Shown here: positions 24,147 to 35,699 of the stretch, one piece after another
How the letters are laid out: the number at the start of each line of letters is the position of its first letter
How positions within the stretch are numbered: position 1 is the first letter of the stretch
NCBI GenBank assembly: GCA_051453625.1
Contig: JBOZIK010000001.1
Coordinates: 154,526,947 to 154,590,946 of the forward strand
Source of the DNA: Welwitschia mirabilis
Taxonomy: Eukaryota > Gnetophyta > Gnetopsida > Welwitschiales
Reading direction: 5' to 3'
Length of the DNA: 64,000 bases
Translations under genes and position numbers: made by a program
The notes under the pieces: model-generated
The model's database searches: none
Told to the model about the DNA's origin: nothing
The model's input: only the letters and a program-made list of their open reading frames with translations

Positions 24147-25228
24147 TGTTGGAAAATGTTTGTCTTTGATTGATTTAGAGACAATAACATGCTTTGGAAT
24201 TTTTGGTAGCTAACTTGTTTTGTAGACAGCTTCTTGAAAGGCGACCGATTAAGTTCCTGAGGTTGACCTAAGTCTCTCAAGAAAATTGTAGCAAAATTGG
24301 GCGAATGAATATTCTCTCAGGATGATCGGATTTAAAAGAGAAAAATTAGCCGAGTGAAGAATGGGAGAGTGAATCCGTTTCTAAGGGCAACTGGATAATT
24401 TGTGAAAAATAAGTCGAGATATCAAAGGGCGACCAAACTGTATCATGAGGGTGACCCAATTAAAATCAGGTCCTGCACCTGATAAGGGTGATCGCGTCTT
24501 CTCATGTGGAGGACCCAATTAGAACCCCGATCCGCGCCAGTTAAGTTCGACAGGGACTTATTGTGAGGGCGAGCAAAGTTAAATCAGAGGATATAGTTTT
24601 TGTGACTTGTGAGGGCAACCAAACAAATGGTAAGGTTGACAGAACTTATATCTTTGTTAGCTGTCAGAGTTCATCACGCCTCTCAAAGTGGACCTCGGAA
24701 ACAAAGATCTGCACTGAATCTTTTGAACGGTCAATTTCAGTTTGTTCTATTTGAAGCGATCTTTCAATAGATCTTGTTACCGATCTATCTCTAAAAAGAT
24801 TTACAGTGATCAAACAGAACACCTACTGAAAAGAGTGTACTATACCTCATACATTGTTATACTCTAGTGATCATTTTTGAGCACGTTGTCCCATCCAGCT
24901 ACGGAGAGCTGACTTTTGTACTACACTTTTGGATTACATTTGTGCACCTATGCACATTCCAAACTCTCTTCCTTCTAGTGGTTGTGGATGAACCTTAAAA
25001 TCCACTGCTGGTTGTAAAAGGTTATTGGTGAGCCTGAAAAACATTGGTTGTGGATAATATATTTTAGCTTGAGATAGTGTCTAGAAGCTGAAGGGTGGTG
25101 ACTCTCCACCCTTATAAACTTGTGCATTTTCATTGTTTTATCAAATTTCAGTAGATTAAGTTAGGTTGTTTTATTCGAGCTTTAAAGTTACCCTATTCGC
25201 CCCCCCTCTAGGGTTGATCTTGGTATCA
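24147..25228 (+). repeat. 3' LTR of element E
   Basis: Starts TGTTGGAAAATG after the polypurine tract and ends GGTATCA at 25228, giving 1,082 bp. From about 24318 it aligns with the 5' LTR beginning at 15852. Divergence is visible throughout, which points to an old insertion. Confidence 0.85.
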
Positions 25229-25329
25229 AAAACAATAGCACCAAGTACTTATAGACAAGTGATACATCTCAAAATTTTACAAATTTTTTCAAGAAAGTAG
25301 CAGATTCATTAAGAAACAAACATCTATCT

Positions 25330-25660
25330 AGACCATAAAAAGAATGCAAGAATAAAGGAACCATACAAGGATGTAGATAAATCTAGGACCATGCAAGAAA
25401 TAAAGAGAAACATGAAACCATACAAGAAATAAAGATAACATCCTAAGATCATACAAGAATGTAGATAAATCTAGGACCATACAACAAATAAAGAGAAGCC
25501 TGAGACTATACAAGAAATAAAGATAACATTCTAGGACCATACAAGAGGGTAGATAAATTTAGGACCATATAAGAAATAAAGAGAAACCTGAGACCATACA
25601 AGAAATAAAGATAACATTCTAGGACCATACAAGAATGCAGATCAATCTAGGATCATACTC
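25330..25660. repeat. Minisatellite with a period of about 88 bp
   Basis: TCTAGGACCAT-type words recur near 25383, 25471 and 25559, giving a period of 88 bp over three to four units. Inside each unit a segment of about 22 bp, ACCATACAAGAAATAAAGA, recurs with variation. A short (AT)n run lies at 25829-25844. The flanking 25660-26830 is AT-rich and shows nothing recognisable. Confidence 0.85.
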
Positions 25661-26849
25661 GAAATTTGATGCAAAACTTTTCAATCTTCTGAAGACTTAA
25701 AGGTTTCAAGACTTCAAGACTTCAAGGATTCTAAGACTCCAACGTTTCCCAAGCTTTGAGATTCAAGATTGCCAAGATCCAATAGCAAAGGATTTTTCAA
25801 AGCATATGAATAAAAAGAGAAGGAAGTCATATATATATATATATACACATAACAAGAAGATGAAAAGGATATGAAGAGACACTATCTTGAAGGGGATATA
25901 AACAAACACTATCCTTAGGAAAAATGGTCATGATTCCCTAACCCCCAATCATTGCTTTGCCTGGCCATTGGGTGCATTTAATATTTTATCATAATAGTAT
26001 CTGCTCATCATGCCAAAAAAATTAATTTGCTAATAAATAATAATAACCACCAAAAATATGCCTCCATCGTTAATGCATAAGTCATAAAATTCAAGTTCTT
26101 TGGCATTTTTCAAAATAAGCAAAAAGAAGATAAGTTAGTCACCTGACAATTCAATATATAGAATCTTTTCAAATTCCAAAACAATCATTAATGCTAATTC
26201 AAATTAGCCATTACAAAGAAAATGCCAAAATTTCAAAAAATTGTCATTATTTTGCCATAAATAAGAAGAAGGAACATTAATAGTAGTTATTTTTATTTAA
26301 TTAATCAACATGAGGCATTTAGCAATAAATTTCAAGAAATAACATCAAGATAAGATTTCATTACCTATACATATTTTGCCATTTGTAATAAATCTTTTAG
26401 CTTATAAGACATTAATTTAGACTATATTATTTATTTATTTATTAAAATATTTAAATAATTTTAGGCTAAGTTTTAAAATCTTTGAAAATTCGGGATGTGA
26501 TAGTTCCACCACTAATAATCTGTATAGAGCTTTGGCTACTAGTTGCACTCCAGGAATCAAGTCTATGGTGTGTTCTACTTTTTTCTCTGAGTAGTAGAGC
26601 TATAGTGTCTTCAAAGACTGGGCTATATTTTCTGCAACTCTTCTGGAAAAAACATGTTGTGAACTTGTATCTTCCTATTTGATTAGTGCTAGGGATAACT
26701 GTCCACATGGTACTACCTTTTTGATTTGATTTGTGCTAGCTAAGAAGATCTTCTTAATTTTCTTCCTCCTTTTAAGCATTTGACCCCCAAATGAGTGTGG
26801 GACTATAAAGGTCCATTGGCAGAAATTTATTTTGATGTAATATTTAACT

Positions 26850-27085
26850 AAAAAGACATTCCTAAAATGGCTTCATAGTTGCCAATGGTGAGGACGTAAA
26901 ACTTATTCCTAAATTCAAGGTTCTAAATTGTAAAAGTTATCCACCCTTTTGTCCCATTTGGGGAAAGGAAATTCCCCCTACTATCCCTATAGAGGATTCG
27001 AGTTCTTGGAAGGGAGTGATATTTAATTTTCATAACAAGAAAGGGGAGATGAAATTGTGAGAAGCAACACTATTGATTAAAATCT
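26850..27085 (-). pseudogene. Gypsy-type aspartic protease, active site lost
   Basis: The minus-strand frame starts ILINSVASHNFISPFLL, where the family has an IDSGASHNFI-type active site. Both the Asp and the Gly have changed. A GNYEAILGM flap follows, with internal stops and one frame change. It is clearly inactive. Confidence 0.75.
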
Positions 27086-27691
27086 AAACTAGAAAACAAG
27101 ATATAAAACTTGGTAATTCTAGAATAGAAAATTGGTGTGTTACCACACTTACGTAAATGACAACGTATACTCGTTTTGTAAGTGGCCCTCGACGTTTTTG
27201 TTCCTGAGTTTGGTTGCGAGTGGGAAGTATAGTTCTGGAGCCTCTGAAAAGACAATTTCTAGATATATGGCCTTTCTTCTTGTACTCGTGATAGAGGTTT
27301 TTGCTTCTGACTTCTGCAAGAGGAGGTTGGTTCCTGATGGAGGTGGCCTTAATTGGTTGTACCATTTGATTTTTGGACCACCTATTGTCTTATGCATCTA
27401 TATAGTGCTTTGTTTTCTTGTAAGCACTTTCAATAGATTTAACCTCTAAAATGCAAAGGATTTTTCGGACCTTCGGTGGAAGTGTTCCCATGAAACTATT
27501 GATGAGTTGCTTTTCAGAGAAATTGTTTTAATACTTCATGGGATGTTGGAATTTTGACCAGTGTTCATCCAACGGGCGTTTCCCTAAACGTAGACACTGA
27601 AACTCAATCATCCATAAAATCATTGGGGATGAATGTTTTTTTTGGAAAATAGACAACGAATCCATGTGGAAGTTAGAATGCAAATAATAGA

Positions 27692-27762
27692 AGTCGCGGG
27701 TATAGTTTAGTGGTAAAAGTGTGATTCGTTACATTTTTTTACTCAAAAAATGAAAGGGTCTT
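27692..27762 (+). pseudogene. trnG-UCC: Plastid trnG-UCC 5' exon and intron start (NUPT)
   Basis: GCGGGTATAGTTTAGTGG at 27696 and the following five bases match the 23-nt first exon of the plastid split tRNA-Gly(UCC). It is followed directly by GTGTGATTCGTT, the start of its group II intron, and a decayed stretch ending AAAGGGTC. The second exon is absent. It sits inside the gypsy gag remnant, so it is a separate plastid transfer from the one at 5-6.4 kb. Confidence 0.8.
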
Positions 27763-28389
27763 TTTTGAAAGTAGCGGTGTAGATGCATCTTCTCTCGGGT
27801 GGTGTGTTTTGGAGGGTAAAGATATTTTTCTACCTATTGAAGCTAGGACATAGCTTTCGCCCTGGTTTTTGCATTAGCCTCGTAAATGTGCAGATAGATC
27901 ATTTTGACGATCTTATTACTCTCTCGCTTGTCTGCTGTCGAGCCATTAGCTCTATTGGACAAGAATGCTTGTACATTGTCTTTTGCATTTAGGCGTCTCA
28001 TTTGTAGGCTTTGTAGATCAGTTTGTTTGGTAGGAGAATTTTGTTTAGATGTGGATCATTGTTTAGGCGGTGTCTGCAGATCATGCCCCGTTGGCTAGTC
28101 ATGTCGTTCTAAACATGAAAGGATGAAGTTTATCCTATTAGAGAGCTCTTACTTTTGTGAGCAAATCTCATGTAGTTAGTTCTCGATTGTGTCCATTCGA
28201 GAATTCATCCTCTGCTCCATGACTTTCTAATTAGTTCCACACTCTCTCTTAATGTCCTTGTTGGTGTGTTTTACTAGTCTTAAACAGGGTTGCTTTGAGA
28301 AATCCATTTGGCAATTGTCATGTTGGCTAATTAACACTTGGTACTGTTGAGAGGTCGGTTGTCAACTTGTGCAACTGTCATTACTGTTG

Positions 28390-28990
28390 TACCTACCTAG
28401 AAGGCGAGCAATGGTGATGTCAAGCCTTGGAAGTAACAACTATGACGTCAGGCATGGAGATGAGTAACTGTGATGTTAGGCCCACAACTGGGATGTTGGG
28501 CTCCTTGGCCATGTGTGACATTGGACCTCTTGGCTGCAACATCTTCCCTCTCGGCCAAGTATGACTTTGGTCCTCCAACTGTGACGTTGGATTCTATAAC
28601 CAAGTATGATGTCGGTTTTCAAACTGTGACATCGGCCTTCAATTGCCTTGTCGGACTATGTAACCAAGTATGACGTTGGCCTTTGAACTGCGACTTTGGC
28701 CTTTAACTGCGATGTTGAACTCTGTGACCAAGTGTGACATCAACTCTTGAATTGTAATGTTGGCCTCCAATGGTGACGCTCGACTTTGTGACAAAGTGCG
28801 ACATCGATCTTGAACTGTTGGCCTTCTAACTACAATGTTGCCTTCATGGCCAAGTGGGACACCGACCTTCTAATTGCGATGTCGGCCTTCAATTGCAACG
28901 TCGGCCTTCAATTGCAACGTCGAACTCTATGACCAAAGACGACATCGGCCCTTGAACTGTGACGTCAGACTCCAATTGTGATACTAAACA
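28390..28990. repeat. Degenerate TGACGT-rich short repeat block
   Basis: About two dozen copies of a word like TGACGTCGG or TGATGTTGG, separated by AACTG, GACCAAGTG or CCTTCAATTG fillers, in units of roughly 20-25 bp. It is richer in G and C than its surroundings. It lies upstream (in transcription sense) of the gypsy remnant and may be part of that element's LTR or leader, but no paired copy was found. Confidence 0.75.
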
Positions 28991-30760
28991 TGACTTTAGT
29001 AAGAAAAAAAATCCTTTTTTTGTATGTTTTGTCTTCATATCCTGTTTCACTTAGATAGGGAAGATAGTAATCTAATGTCTTCATTCACTCTCCATGGACA
29101 CAACTTTTAGCTTCATCAAATAGTAGAACTAGGTCTAAGCTCCAAATTGGTCAGAGAAGCTTTTTCCCACCCAAGAGCTCTTCTTTTCCATCTCTTCCAT
29201 TTCATCTTTTCCTTCACCTTCTTCTTTACTCCCTCATTTCCTTTCTCTCTTTTTCCTTTCCCTCTTTCTCCATTGCTTCCTCCTTTTATCCTTACCTAGC
29301 CTTCTAAGCCTTCCATGCCTAAGGCATGGAACTCACAGATACCATCTCTCTTTCCTCTAGTTTCTTTTTATCAGCCTTTAGTTCTAGCCAATTCTCAACA
29401 TCATCTACAAAATTTAGCCTCCAACACAACACCTCTTCAACTAGTCTTCTCCTTAAGTAATGTCATCCACCGAAGCATAGTTTTTCAAATAGGGCTAGAT
29501 GCTTCAACTCCTCGCTTAGCTTTCTTCACTAAGGGCGTGATTGTTCGTGAGCTTGAGAAGAGTCCTAAGGCTTCATCAAATTTTGATGGCACAACAGAGT
29601 CAAACCAAATTGCTTGTGACATTACACCATGGGTTGAGTACTAGCCTAGTGCCCAAATAGGTGACCACTATTTCAGTGGAGTGATCCTCTGTGGTACCAT
29701 TAGGTACCAACTAGCCAGCCGATAGCTATTCCATTAGTACATCATCAGTCTTCCAAGTGCCACTTCAACGTTGGGATCCCTACTAGCTTAAGGATGATGA
29801 GGTCCACTGGATAGTCAAGAGACACTATCTGGGTTCCACCATTATAATTCTCCTTCCCTTTCTTCTATGTCACTCACAGTTGTCTACCTTTCATCAAAGT
29901 GGTAGTCTTTCCCTTTTTCTCCTGCTTTTAGGTCTCTGCATCTGCGAGTCCTTCTCTACATTTTCTCTCTATTTCCTCATATACTAGATAGTGATTTTAC
30001 GTTCACCTCTCTTCCAATCTGCCACCTAGATGATGATTTCACCTTCTTTATGAGGAAGACTCCTTAAGATGACAAAATGAGCCTCTACTATCTATACTTC
30101 TCTTTACCAATCCTAGTGTTTTCTTGTCATGTTTGTAATGGATTATTTCAGGTATCTATTTCCATAGTGTAACAGTCTTACCTTCTCCTCGACTAGGAGA
30201 GACCTATTTGTATCCCCCCTCTTCAATAATAGTAGAACAATGTCATTGTTTTTTCAGAGAGATACTACTAAAGAGTTCCATTCCTTTCTCATCCCTCTAT
30301 TCCTTACTATCTTTAGGCATAACAAAGAAGAAGGATGACCTTTTTTTAGACAACCTATCTCACATGAGAGAAGAGAGAGAGAACCTTCATCCTCAATAGA
30401 GGAAGATCACCCTTATGGTGTACTTTTCTTTATCCTTTTTTGAAAAACCTCACCCACTCTGTTATAGCCTAAAAAGGAGATTTGACTAGAACCTCTAATC
30501 CCCTCATCCATGATCGATTTTACACCCTTCCTTTGGTACTGTCGAACAACTTGAAGGACAAATCCTTTCTTAAGTACCGCTCCGCCCCTCTTTGACCCTT
30601 ACCATTTGCCTTTTTTACCCCAATCCTTTATATTGTGATGCATTACCCATTAGGCCTTGCCCATGCTCTAACCTTGTTCCCTGGTTACTTTTACCTTGAG
30701 GGAGATCACTTGGNNNNNNNNNNGTACCTAATTTCTAGGGGCCTTATAAAACAAATCGAG
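28991..30760. other. Unclassified, probably TE-derived sequence
   Basis: No domain could be recognised. Frames at 29315-29644 and 30208-30399 (plus) are open but match nothing I know. Pyrimidine-rich stretches (29200-29290) could be part of a retroelement leader. A 10-base gap is at 30714-30723. Confidence 0.35.
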
Positions 30761-31090
30761 GACCTAACCTTGGAAAGCAAGTATTGCTACCTTTCCAAGC
30801 TTAGGGAAAGGAATTCACATCAACATCTAGTTTATTGATGCTGGGGCCTTCAACCATACGATAGAATAATTAGATCTTCTTTTCAATATATATGACAATC
30901 GTCCTGTATGGTACGTAATAGTAGGAGATGGAACAAACTAATAGCGAGCAGTATTAGAATAGTGGAATTACGTGACCTAATAGTAAGGGAAGTATTATGG
31001 TTATTAGAATTTAACATGAGTCTCATTTTAGTTTCATCCTTTTTACATGAGACTTATCAGGTCTTGTTTAAGAATCTGAATGGGGCCATG
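30760..31090 (+). pseudogene. Copia protease/gag-pre-integrase fragment (element D)
   Basis: The plus strand, with one stop, shows a protease-like FIDAGAFNHTIE, then PVWYVIVGDGTN, then a flap and gag-pre-integrase-like VREVLWLLEFNMSLILVSSF. The fragment ends abruptly at the TG of the element C 5' LTR at 31091, so D was present before C inserted or recombined there. It is unrelated in detail to the proteases of elements C and E. Confidence 0.65.
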
Positions 31091-32169
31091 TGTTGGAGAA
31101 TTATATTTCAATGATGACTTAAGGCACAAGATTAGGGAAAGATAGCAAATCCAAGCAGTCTGAGCTAAACTACGTAACCCTATTATTTTGGGACATCCGC
31201 GCTGTGAAATTGGGACATCCGGCCTTGATGCTGCTTCCTGTATGGGGACGTCTGCCTTGTGAAACCGGGACATTCAGACCTGGATGTTGCTTTGGGTATG
31301 GGGGCGTTTGCCCTGTGAAACCGGGACGTGCGGGCCTTAATGCTGTCTTGTAATATTGGACATTTGGCTTGTTATTCTGGGATGTCCAAAGCTCCTCTTG
31401 GTTTTATCAGAAACCCAACTTTAAAATCGGGACATCCAAATTTTTCGTATGGGACGTCTAGCAAGGCGAGCGGGGGCGTGGTAAGCTATTTGTTAAGAAC
31501 TTTGGTTCCAGGAAATCAAGGCACCAACGTCTCAAATTGTCTCTTAGCACACTAACCAACATCAGAGACACTCTCTATGAGGTTCTCAATAGTTATTTTC
31601 TAACGAGCTCTATAAATTTGTAATAATCATTTGTCAAAAATACCCTTTTGAGATTTTGCAAGCAAATTTGTTGCGATATTATTCCATAGATTATATTAAA
31701 AGTGAATATACTCAAATTAGTGTTATCATTCTTCTTTCCTATACCACACTGAGCTATTATCTCTCTCTGGAGGATCTCTTATTCTGTTCTTCAGGCTGAT
31801 GTACTGTGCATAGAAGCAAGGCACCACATCGTTAGATTTCGCTGTTATATTTTTCTGGAAATTGTTCACTGAGTTAAGCCTTGTGTAAAAGCTGAAAAAG
31901 ATCCTTGGTGATAGGGATGTTGTAAGTGACCTTAGGAATTAAGGGAACCAGGAGGCTGATAGCAGTTGCTTCCCCATGACAGTGGGATAGGCTTTAGGCT
32001 GAACCACTATAAACCACTGGTGCACAATTTCTTTATTTTTTCTGAATTTTTTATTACCATTCTTCACAGTTTTAACTTCCTATATATACATATAAGTGGT
32101 GGAGTTGAAAAATTTTTAGTCTCACCCTATTCACCCCCTGGCCCCCCAGGGTGCCATAAGATCATAACA
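31091..32169 (+). repeat. 5' LTR of element C
   Basis: From TGTTGGAGAATT to CATAACA, 1,079 bp, directly before the primer site. It contains at least three tandem copies (31190, 31244, 31300) of a unit of about 55 bp with GGGACATCC or GGGACGTCT words, and further single copies to about 31450. Confidence 0.8.
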
Positions 32170-32171
32170 AT

Positions 32172-32187
32172 TGGTATCAGAGCCTGG
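32172..32187 (+). promoter_or_regulatory. Primer-binding site of element C
   Basis: TGGTATCAGAGCCTGG is complementary to the 3' end of plant initiator tRNA-Met, the usual primer of copia elements. It is unmutated here, in contrast to element E. Confidence 0.9.
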
Positions 32188-32234
32188 TTCTCTAGATCTG
32201 TACAATCTTTTGTTTAAGTGAAGGTACAAAATTC

Positions 32235-33990
32235 ATGGCATTCCCTAGCTATCCGAATTATCTAGAAGGTCAAGTCGTATCCAGACCTTCCTTCTTCAAT
32301 GGTAGTAGTTATGCTCATTGGAAGTCCAAAATGAGTTTATTTTAACCTCTCTGAATCTTGATATTTGGGCAGTTGTTGAGAATGGTTATGAACCTCCAAA
32401 AGATGTTGACGAGGATGGGAATGTAGTGTTGAAACCCCGAGACAAGTGGGATCTTGATGATAAGAGGATGGTTCAAATTAATGCACAAGCAATGAACGCC
32501 ATTATTTGTACACTGTCCACTGAAGAATATGTTAGAGTAGTACAGTGTATGACAACAAAGGACATGTGCGAAATTTGAGAATAGCTCACAAAGGGATAAA
32601 TGTTGTTAAGAACTCAAAGCTGCAACTTCTACTCACCAAATCTGAGAATATTAGAATGGAAGAAACCAAATCAGTGGCAGATTATCCCATTAAGGTAAGC
32701 AACATAGTCAATAGCATTTGGGGGTTAGGCGAAAGAGTTCCTGAGAATAGAGTAGTCAAAAGGATTCTTAGAGTCTGACTACAAAATTTAGACGACAGAG
32801 TACTGCTATTGAAGAAAGTAAAGATATTGACAAAATGAGAGTTGACGACTTGAAAGGATNNNNNNNNNNNNNNNNNNNNNNNNNNNNNNNNNNNNNNNNN
32901 NNNNNNNNNNNNNNNNNNNNNNNNNNNNNNNNNNNNNNNNNNNNNNNNNNNNNNNNNNNGTCAAAATGATTCTTAGAGTCTGACTACAAAATTTAGACGA
33001 AAGAGTACTGCTATTGAAGAAAGTAAAGATATTGACAAAATGAGAGTTGACGAATTGAAAGGATCCCTAATGGCATGCAAAGCCACTCTCCTTCCAAAAG
33101 ATGAAATGCTTAAAAGAAAAAGTATTGCTCTTAAAGCAAGTGAGGAACATGAAAAGGAGACCTTAAATAATCACGAAGAAGATGACAATCTAGCCTTGCT
33201 AACACAAAACTTTAAAAGATTTCTCAAAAAGAAGAAAAGAAGGTAGAGCATCAAAAGGAGGATTTAGACGAATAAATGCCAAAGGTAAGAGTTCCTCATC
33301 ATCTATTCAATGTTATGAGTGCAAAGGATATGGTCATGTTGCATCTAAGTGTGCAAACAAGAAAAAGGAAAGAAAACAAAGTCTAAGGGGAAGAAAGCCC
33401 TCAAAGCACCATGGGATGATCAATCTAATGATGAAGCTCAATCAAGTGATGAAGAACCCTTGAACTTTGGGCTAATATCCATACTTGATGAGGAAGGTAG
33501 TTTAGATCACACCAGTCTGAATCCAAATGACAAACAAGTTCATGTAAGTTCAAAAATTCAAACTCAAATTAAAAGTGATTTTGATGATAATGATATTTTT
33601 GAGGCATATGAAGAGTTATATAGTGTTAGCCTAGAGCTTGGCAAGCAGAATTTGATTTTCAAAAAACAAATTACTAACCTAGGACTTAAATTGAATGAAG
33701 CTAAAACAAAATAGAGGAGTTATCTAAAAATTTGCAGGATTCTAGAAGGATCGCTGAAAGATTGATTCAAGGAAAAGACAATCTCAATAAACTACTAGGG
33801 ATGGATAGATCACCTCTTGACAAATATGGCTTGGGAAGTCATTCAGGTAAGTCCCCTATTTTTTAGTTTTTTTCATCCAAGGATGAAATTGCTATCCTTT
33901 AGTAGAGTTAGCTTGAGATGTTATTATTGCAATAAATATGGGCATGTGCAATTCACTTATCCATATAAGAAATCTATATATTTTGGANNN
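32235..33990 (+). pseudogene. Element C gag with two zinc knuckles (broken)
   Basis: Begins MAFPSYPNYLEGQVVSRPSF, then FNGSSYAHWKSKM. The gag core lies at 32318-32778 in two frames. A zinc knuckle near 33307-33350 reads CYECKGYGHVASKC (CX2CX4HX4C), and a second near 33919-33960 reads CYYCNKYGHVQFTY with the last Cys lost. The charged linker after knuckle one (33349-33714) is coiled-coil-like. The gap at 32860-32959 is flanked by a near-identical 105-bp copy on each side, so one copy may be an assembly artefact. Confidence 0.8.
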
Positions 33991-34104
33991 NNNNNNNNNN
34001 NNNNNNNNNNNNNNNNNNNNNNNNNNNNNNNNNNNNNNNNNNNNNNNNNNNNNNNNNNNNNNNNNNNNNNNNNNNNNNNNNNNNNNNNNNNNNNNNNNNN
34101 NNNN

Positions 34105-35640
34105 AACCTTTAAAGCTTAAAAAAGGACAAAATGGTATCTTAATAGTGGCTATTTTAGACACATGACAGGTAACAAGAGCCTTCTTACATCCTTTCAAGA
34201 ATACGATGGAGGTGAAGTTACGTTTGGAGATAACAACAAGGAACACATTATAGGTAAATGATCAATTGCTGCTTCCAATCATTATCCTATAATTAGTGAT
34301 GTTTATCTTGTATTCTTGTTGATGTGTTGAAGCATAACTTACTTAGTATTTTGCAAACCAGTGACAGAAGCAATATAGTATCATTTTATCATGATATATG
34401 TATCATTTGCAATGCTGTCACTAGTTAAGAAATCCTTACCAGTAGTAGATCAAAATGCACGTATGTTATTAGTGGTGATCATAGGGTTAACAAAGGGTGT
34501 TATCTCGTTCGAACTGATGAAGTTGATCGAAGGTATAGACGTTTAGGACACATGAACCTTAGAGATTTAAGAACAATATCCTCAAAGGAAACTACTAAAT
34601 GTGTCCTTAAACTGAATGCGTCTCAAGCAAAGGTATGTGAAGCACATATTAAGGGCAAATTGGTTAATCTAGTTTCTCAAACAAAATGGATATAACATCA
34701 AGCAAACCTCTAGATCTCATTCACATGGATCTGATAGGGCCGATTCAAACTAGGAGCATTGGTGGCAAGAAATATTTCTTTGTTATAGTTGATGACTATT
34801 CAAGATTTTGTTGGGTTGGTTTTGTCTAGTAAAGATGAAGCTTTTGAAATGTTTGTTAAAGTTTGCAAGAGAATTCAAAAGGAACAAGGTGATTATGTCA
34901 AAATCATCAGAACAGATTGAGAAGGTGAGTTTGACAATGACAAATCTAAAAGATTTTCTAGCAATAATGGTAGTGGCCATCAATTTTCAGCTCCTCGTAT
35001 TCCTCAGCAAAATGGTGTTGTGGAAAGGAAAAATCGATTCCTCATTGAAATGGCTTGAACAATGCTAAATGAACAATCCTCACCCCAACATCTTTGGGCT
35101 GAAGCAGCCAACACTACATGTTACATCTCCAACAGAGTTTTTCTTCATCCAGGAACAAAAAGAACTGCCTATGAACTCTGATATTGTAAAAGACCAAATG
35201 TAAGTTACTTTAAAGTCTTTGGAAGTAAGTGTGCAACTCTCAAGGATAAGAATTCTTTAAGCAAGTTTGAATCAAAATCAGATGATGGTTTTCTCCTTGG
35301 CTACTCCTCAATTAGCAAACCATATACTCTTTAATAAATTCTTAGGTAAAATGGAAGAATTAACTCATGTTAAAGTTGATGATATGAATGTCAGTTCTGC
35401 AGCTCTAGACAGGAAAGGTGACATGGACTCAATAGCTGAAATACCTAATATTGGTACTATTTCTGAAGATCATCCATCTACCTTAGACNNNNNNNNNNAG
35501 ACAGCAAACAAAGTATGGAATATGCTCAAACTTTTCACTCCTTGCCTTAAAGAACCAAAAGAGATCGTCCAATGGACGTTATAGTAAGTGATCCAAATCT
35601 AGGCATTACAACCAAAAGTGGTAAGCACATCAGCCCTAGT
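34105..35640 (+). pseudogene. Element C protease and integrase
   Basis: A protease remnant at 34130-34255 (WYLNSGYFRHMTGN, Asp of DSG changed to Asn) shares the GGEVTFGDN flap with element E. The integrase core at 34713-35100 has HMDLIGPIQT, then IIRTD with a stop directly after it, and then PQQNGVVERKN. Frameshifts occur near 34830 and in the C-terminal part. Confidence 0.8.
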
Positions 35641-35699
35641 TTTCTATGTTTTCTTTCCAATTTGGAACCCAAGAACTTTCTAGGAAGCAGAAAAAGATG

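Larger units (their letters stand above)
15852..25228 (+). mobile_element. Sirevirus-like Ty1/copia retrotransposon E
   Basis: A nearly full-length element: 5' LTR (its start is hidden in gap 15752-15851), degenerate primer site at 17078, gag, zinc knuckle, protease, integrase, reverse transcriptase, RNase H, an extra ORF after pol, a polypurine tract at 24135-24144 and a 3' LTR. The long region between RNase H and the 3' LTR with an additional ORF, LTRs of about 1.1 kb and the iMet primer site fit the Sirevirus clade. Gag and pol frames carry several stops and frameshifts, so it cannot move on its own. A 473-base gap (17198-17670) interrupts gag. Confidence 0.85.
26840..28100 (-). mobile_element. 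Ty3/gypsy gag-protease remnant
   Basis: On the minus strand, reading from high to low coordinates: a gag-like region (about 27780-28060, then 27440-27650 with LDEHWSKFQHPMK and SFMGTLPPKVRKIL), a defective zinc knuckle at about 27265-27320 (YHEYKKKGHISRNC, first Cys replaced by Tyr), and a retroviral-type aspartic protease at 26850-27085. The protease ends in NKFYVLTIGNYEAILGM, as is typical before gypsy reverse transcriptase. The active-site triad reads NSV instead of DSG. No RT or integrase was found, so the rest is lost. Confidence 0.75.

Noticed and set aside
29315-29644. Open frame of 109 codons on the plus strand
   Set aside because: No motif, splice support or similarity recognised. 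It sits in sequence that looks TE-derived.
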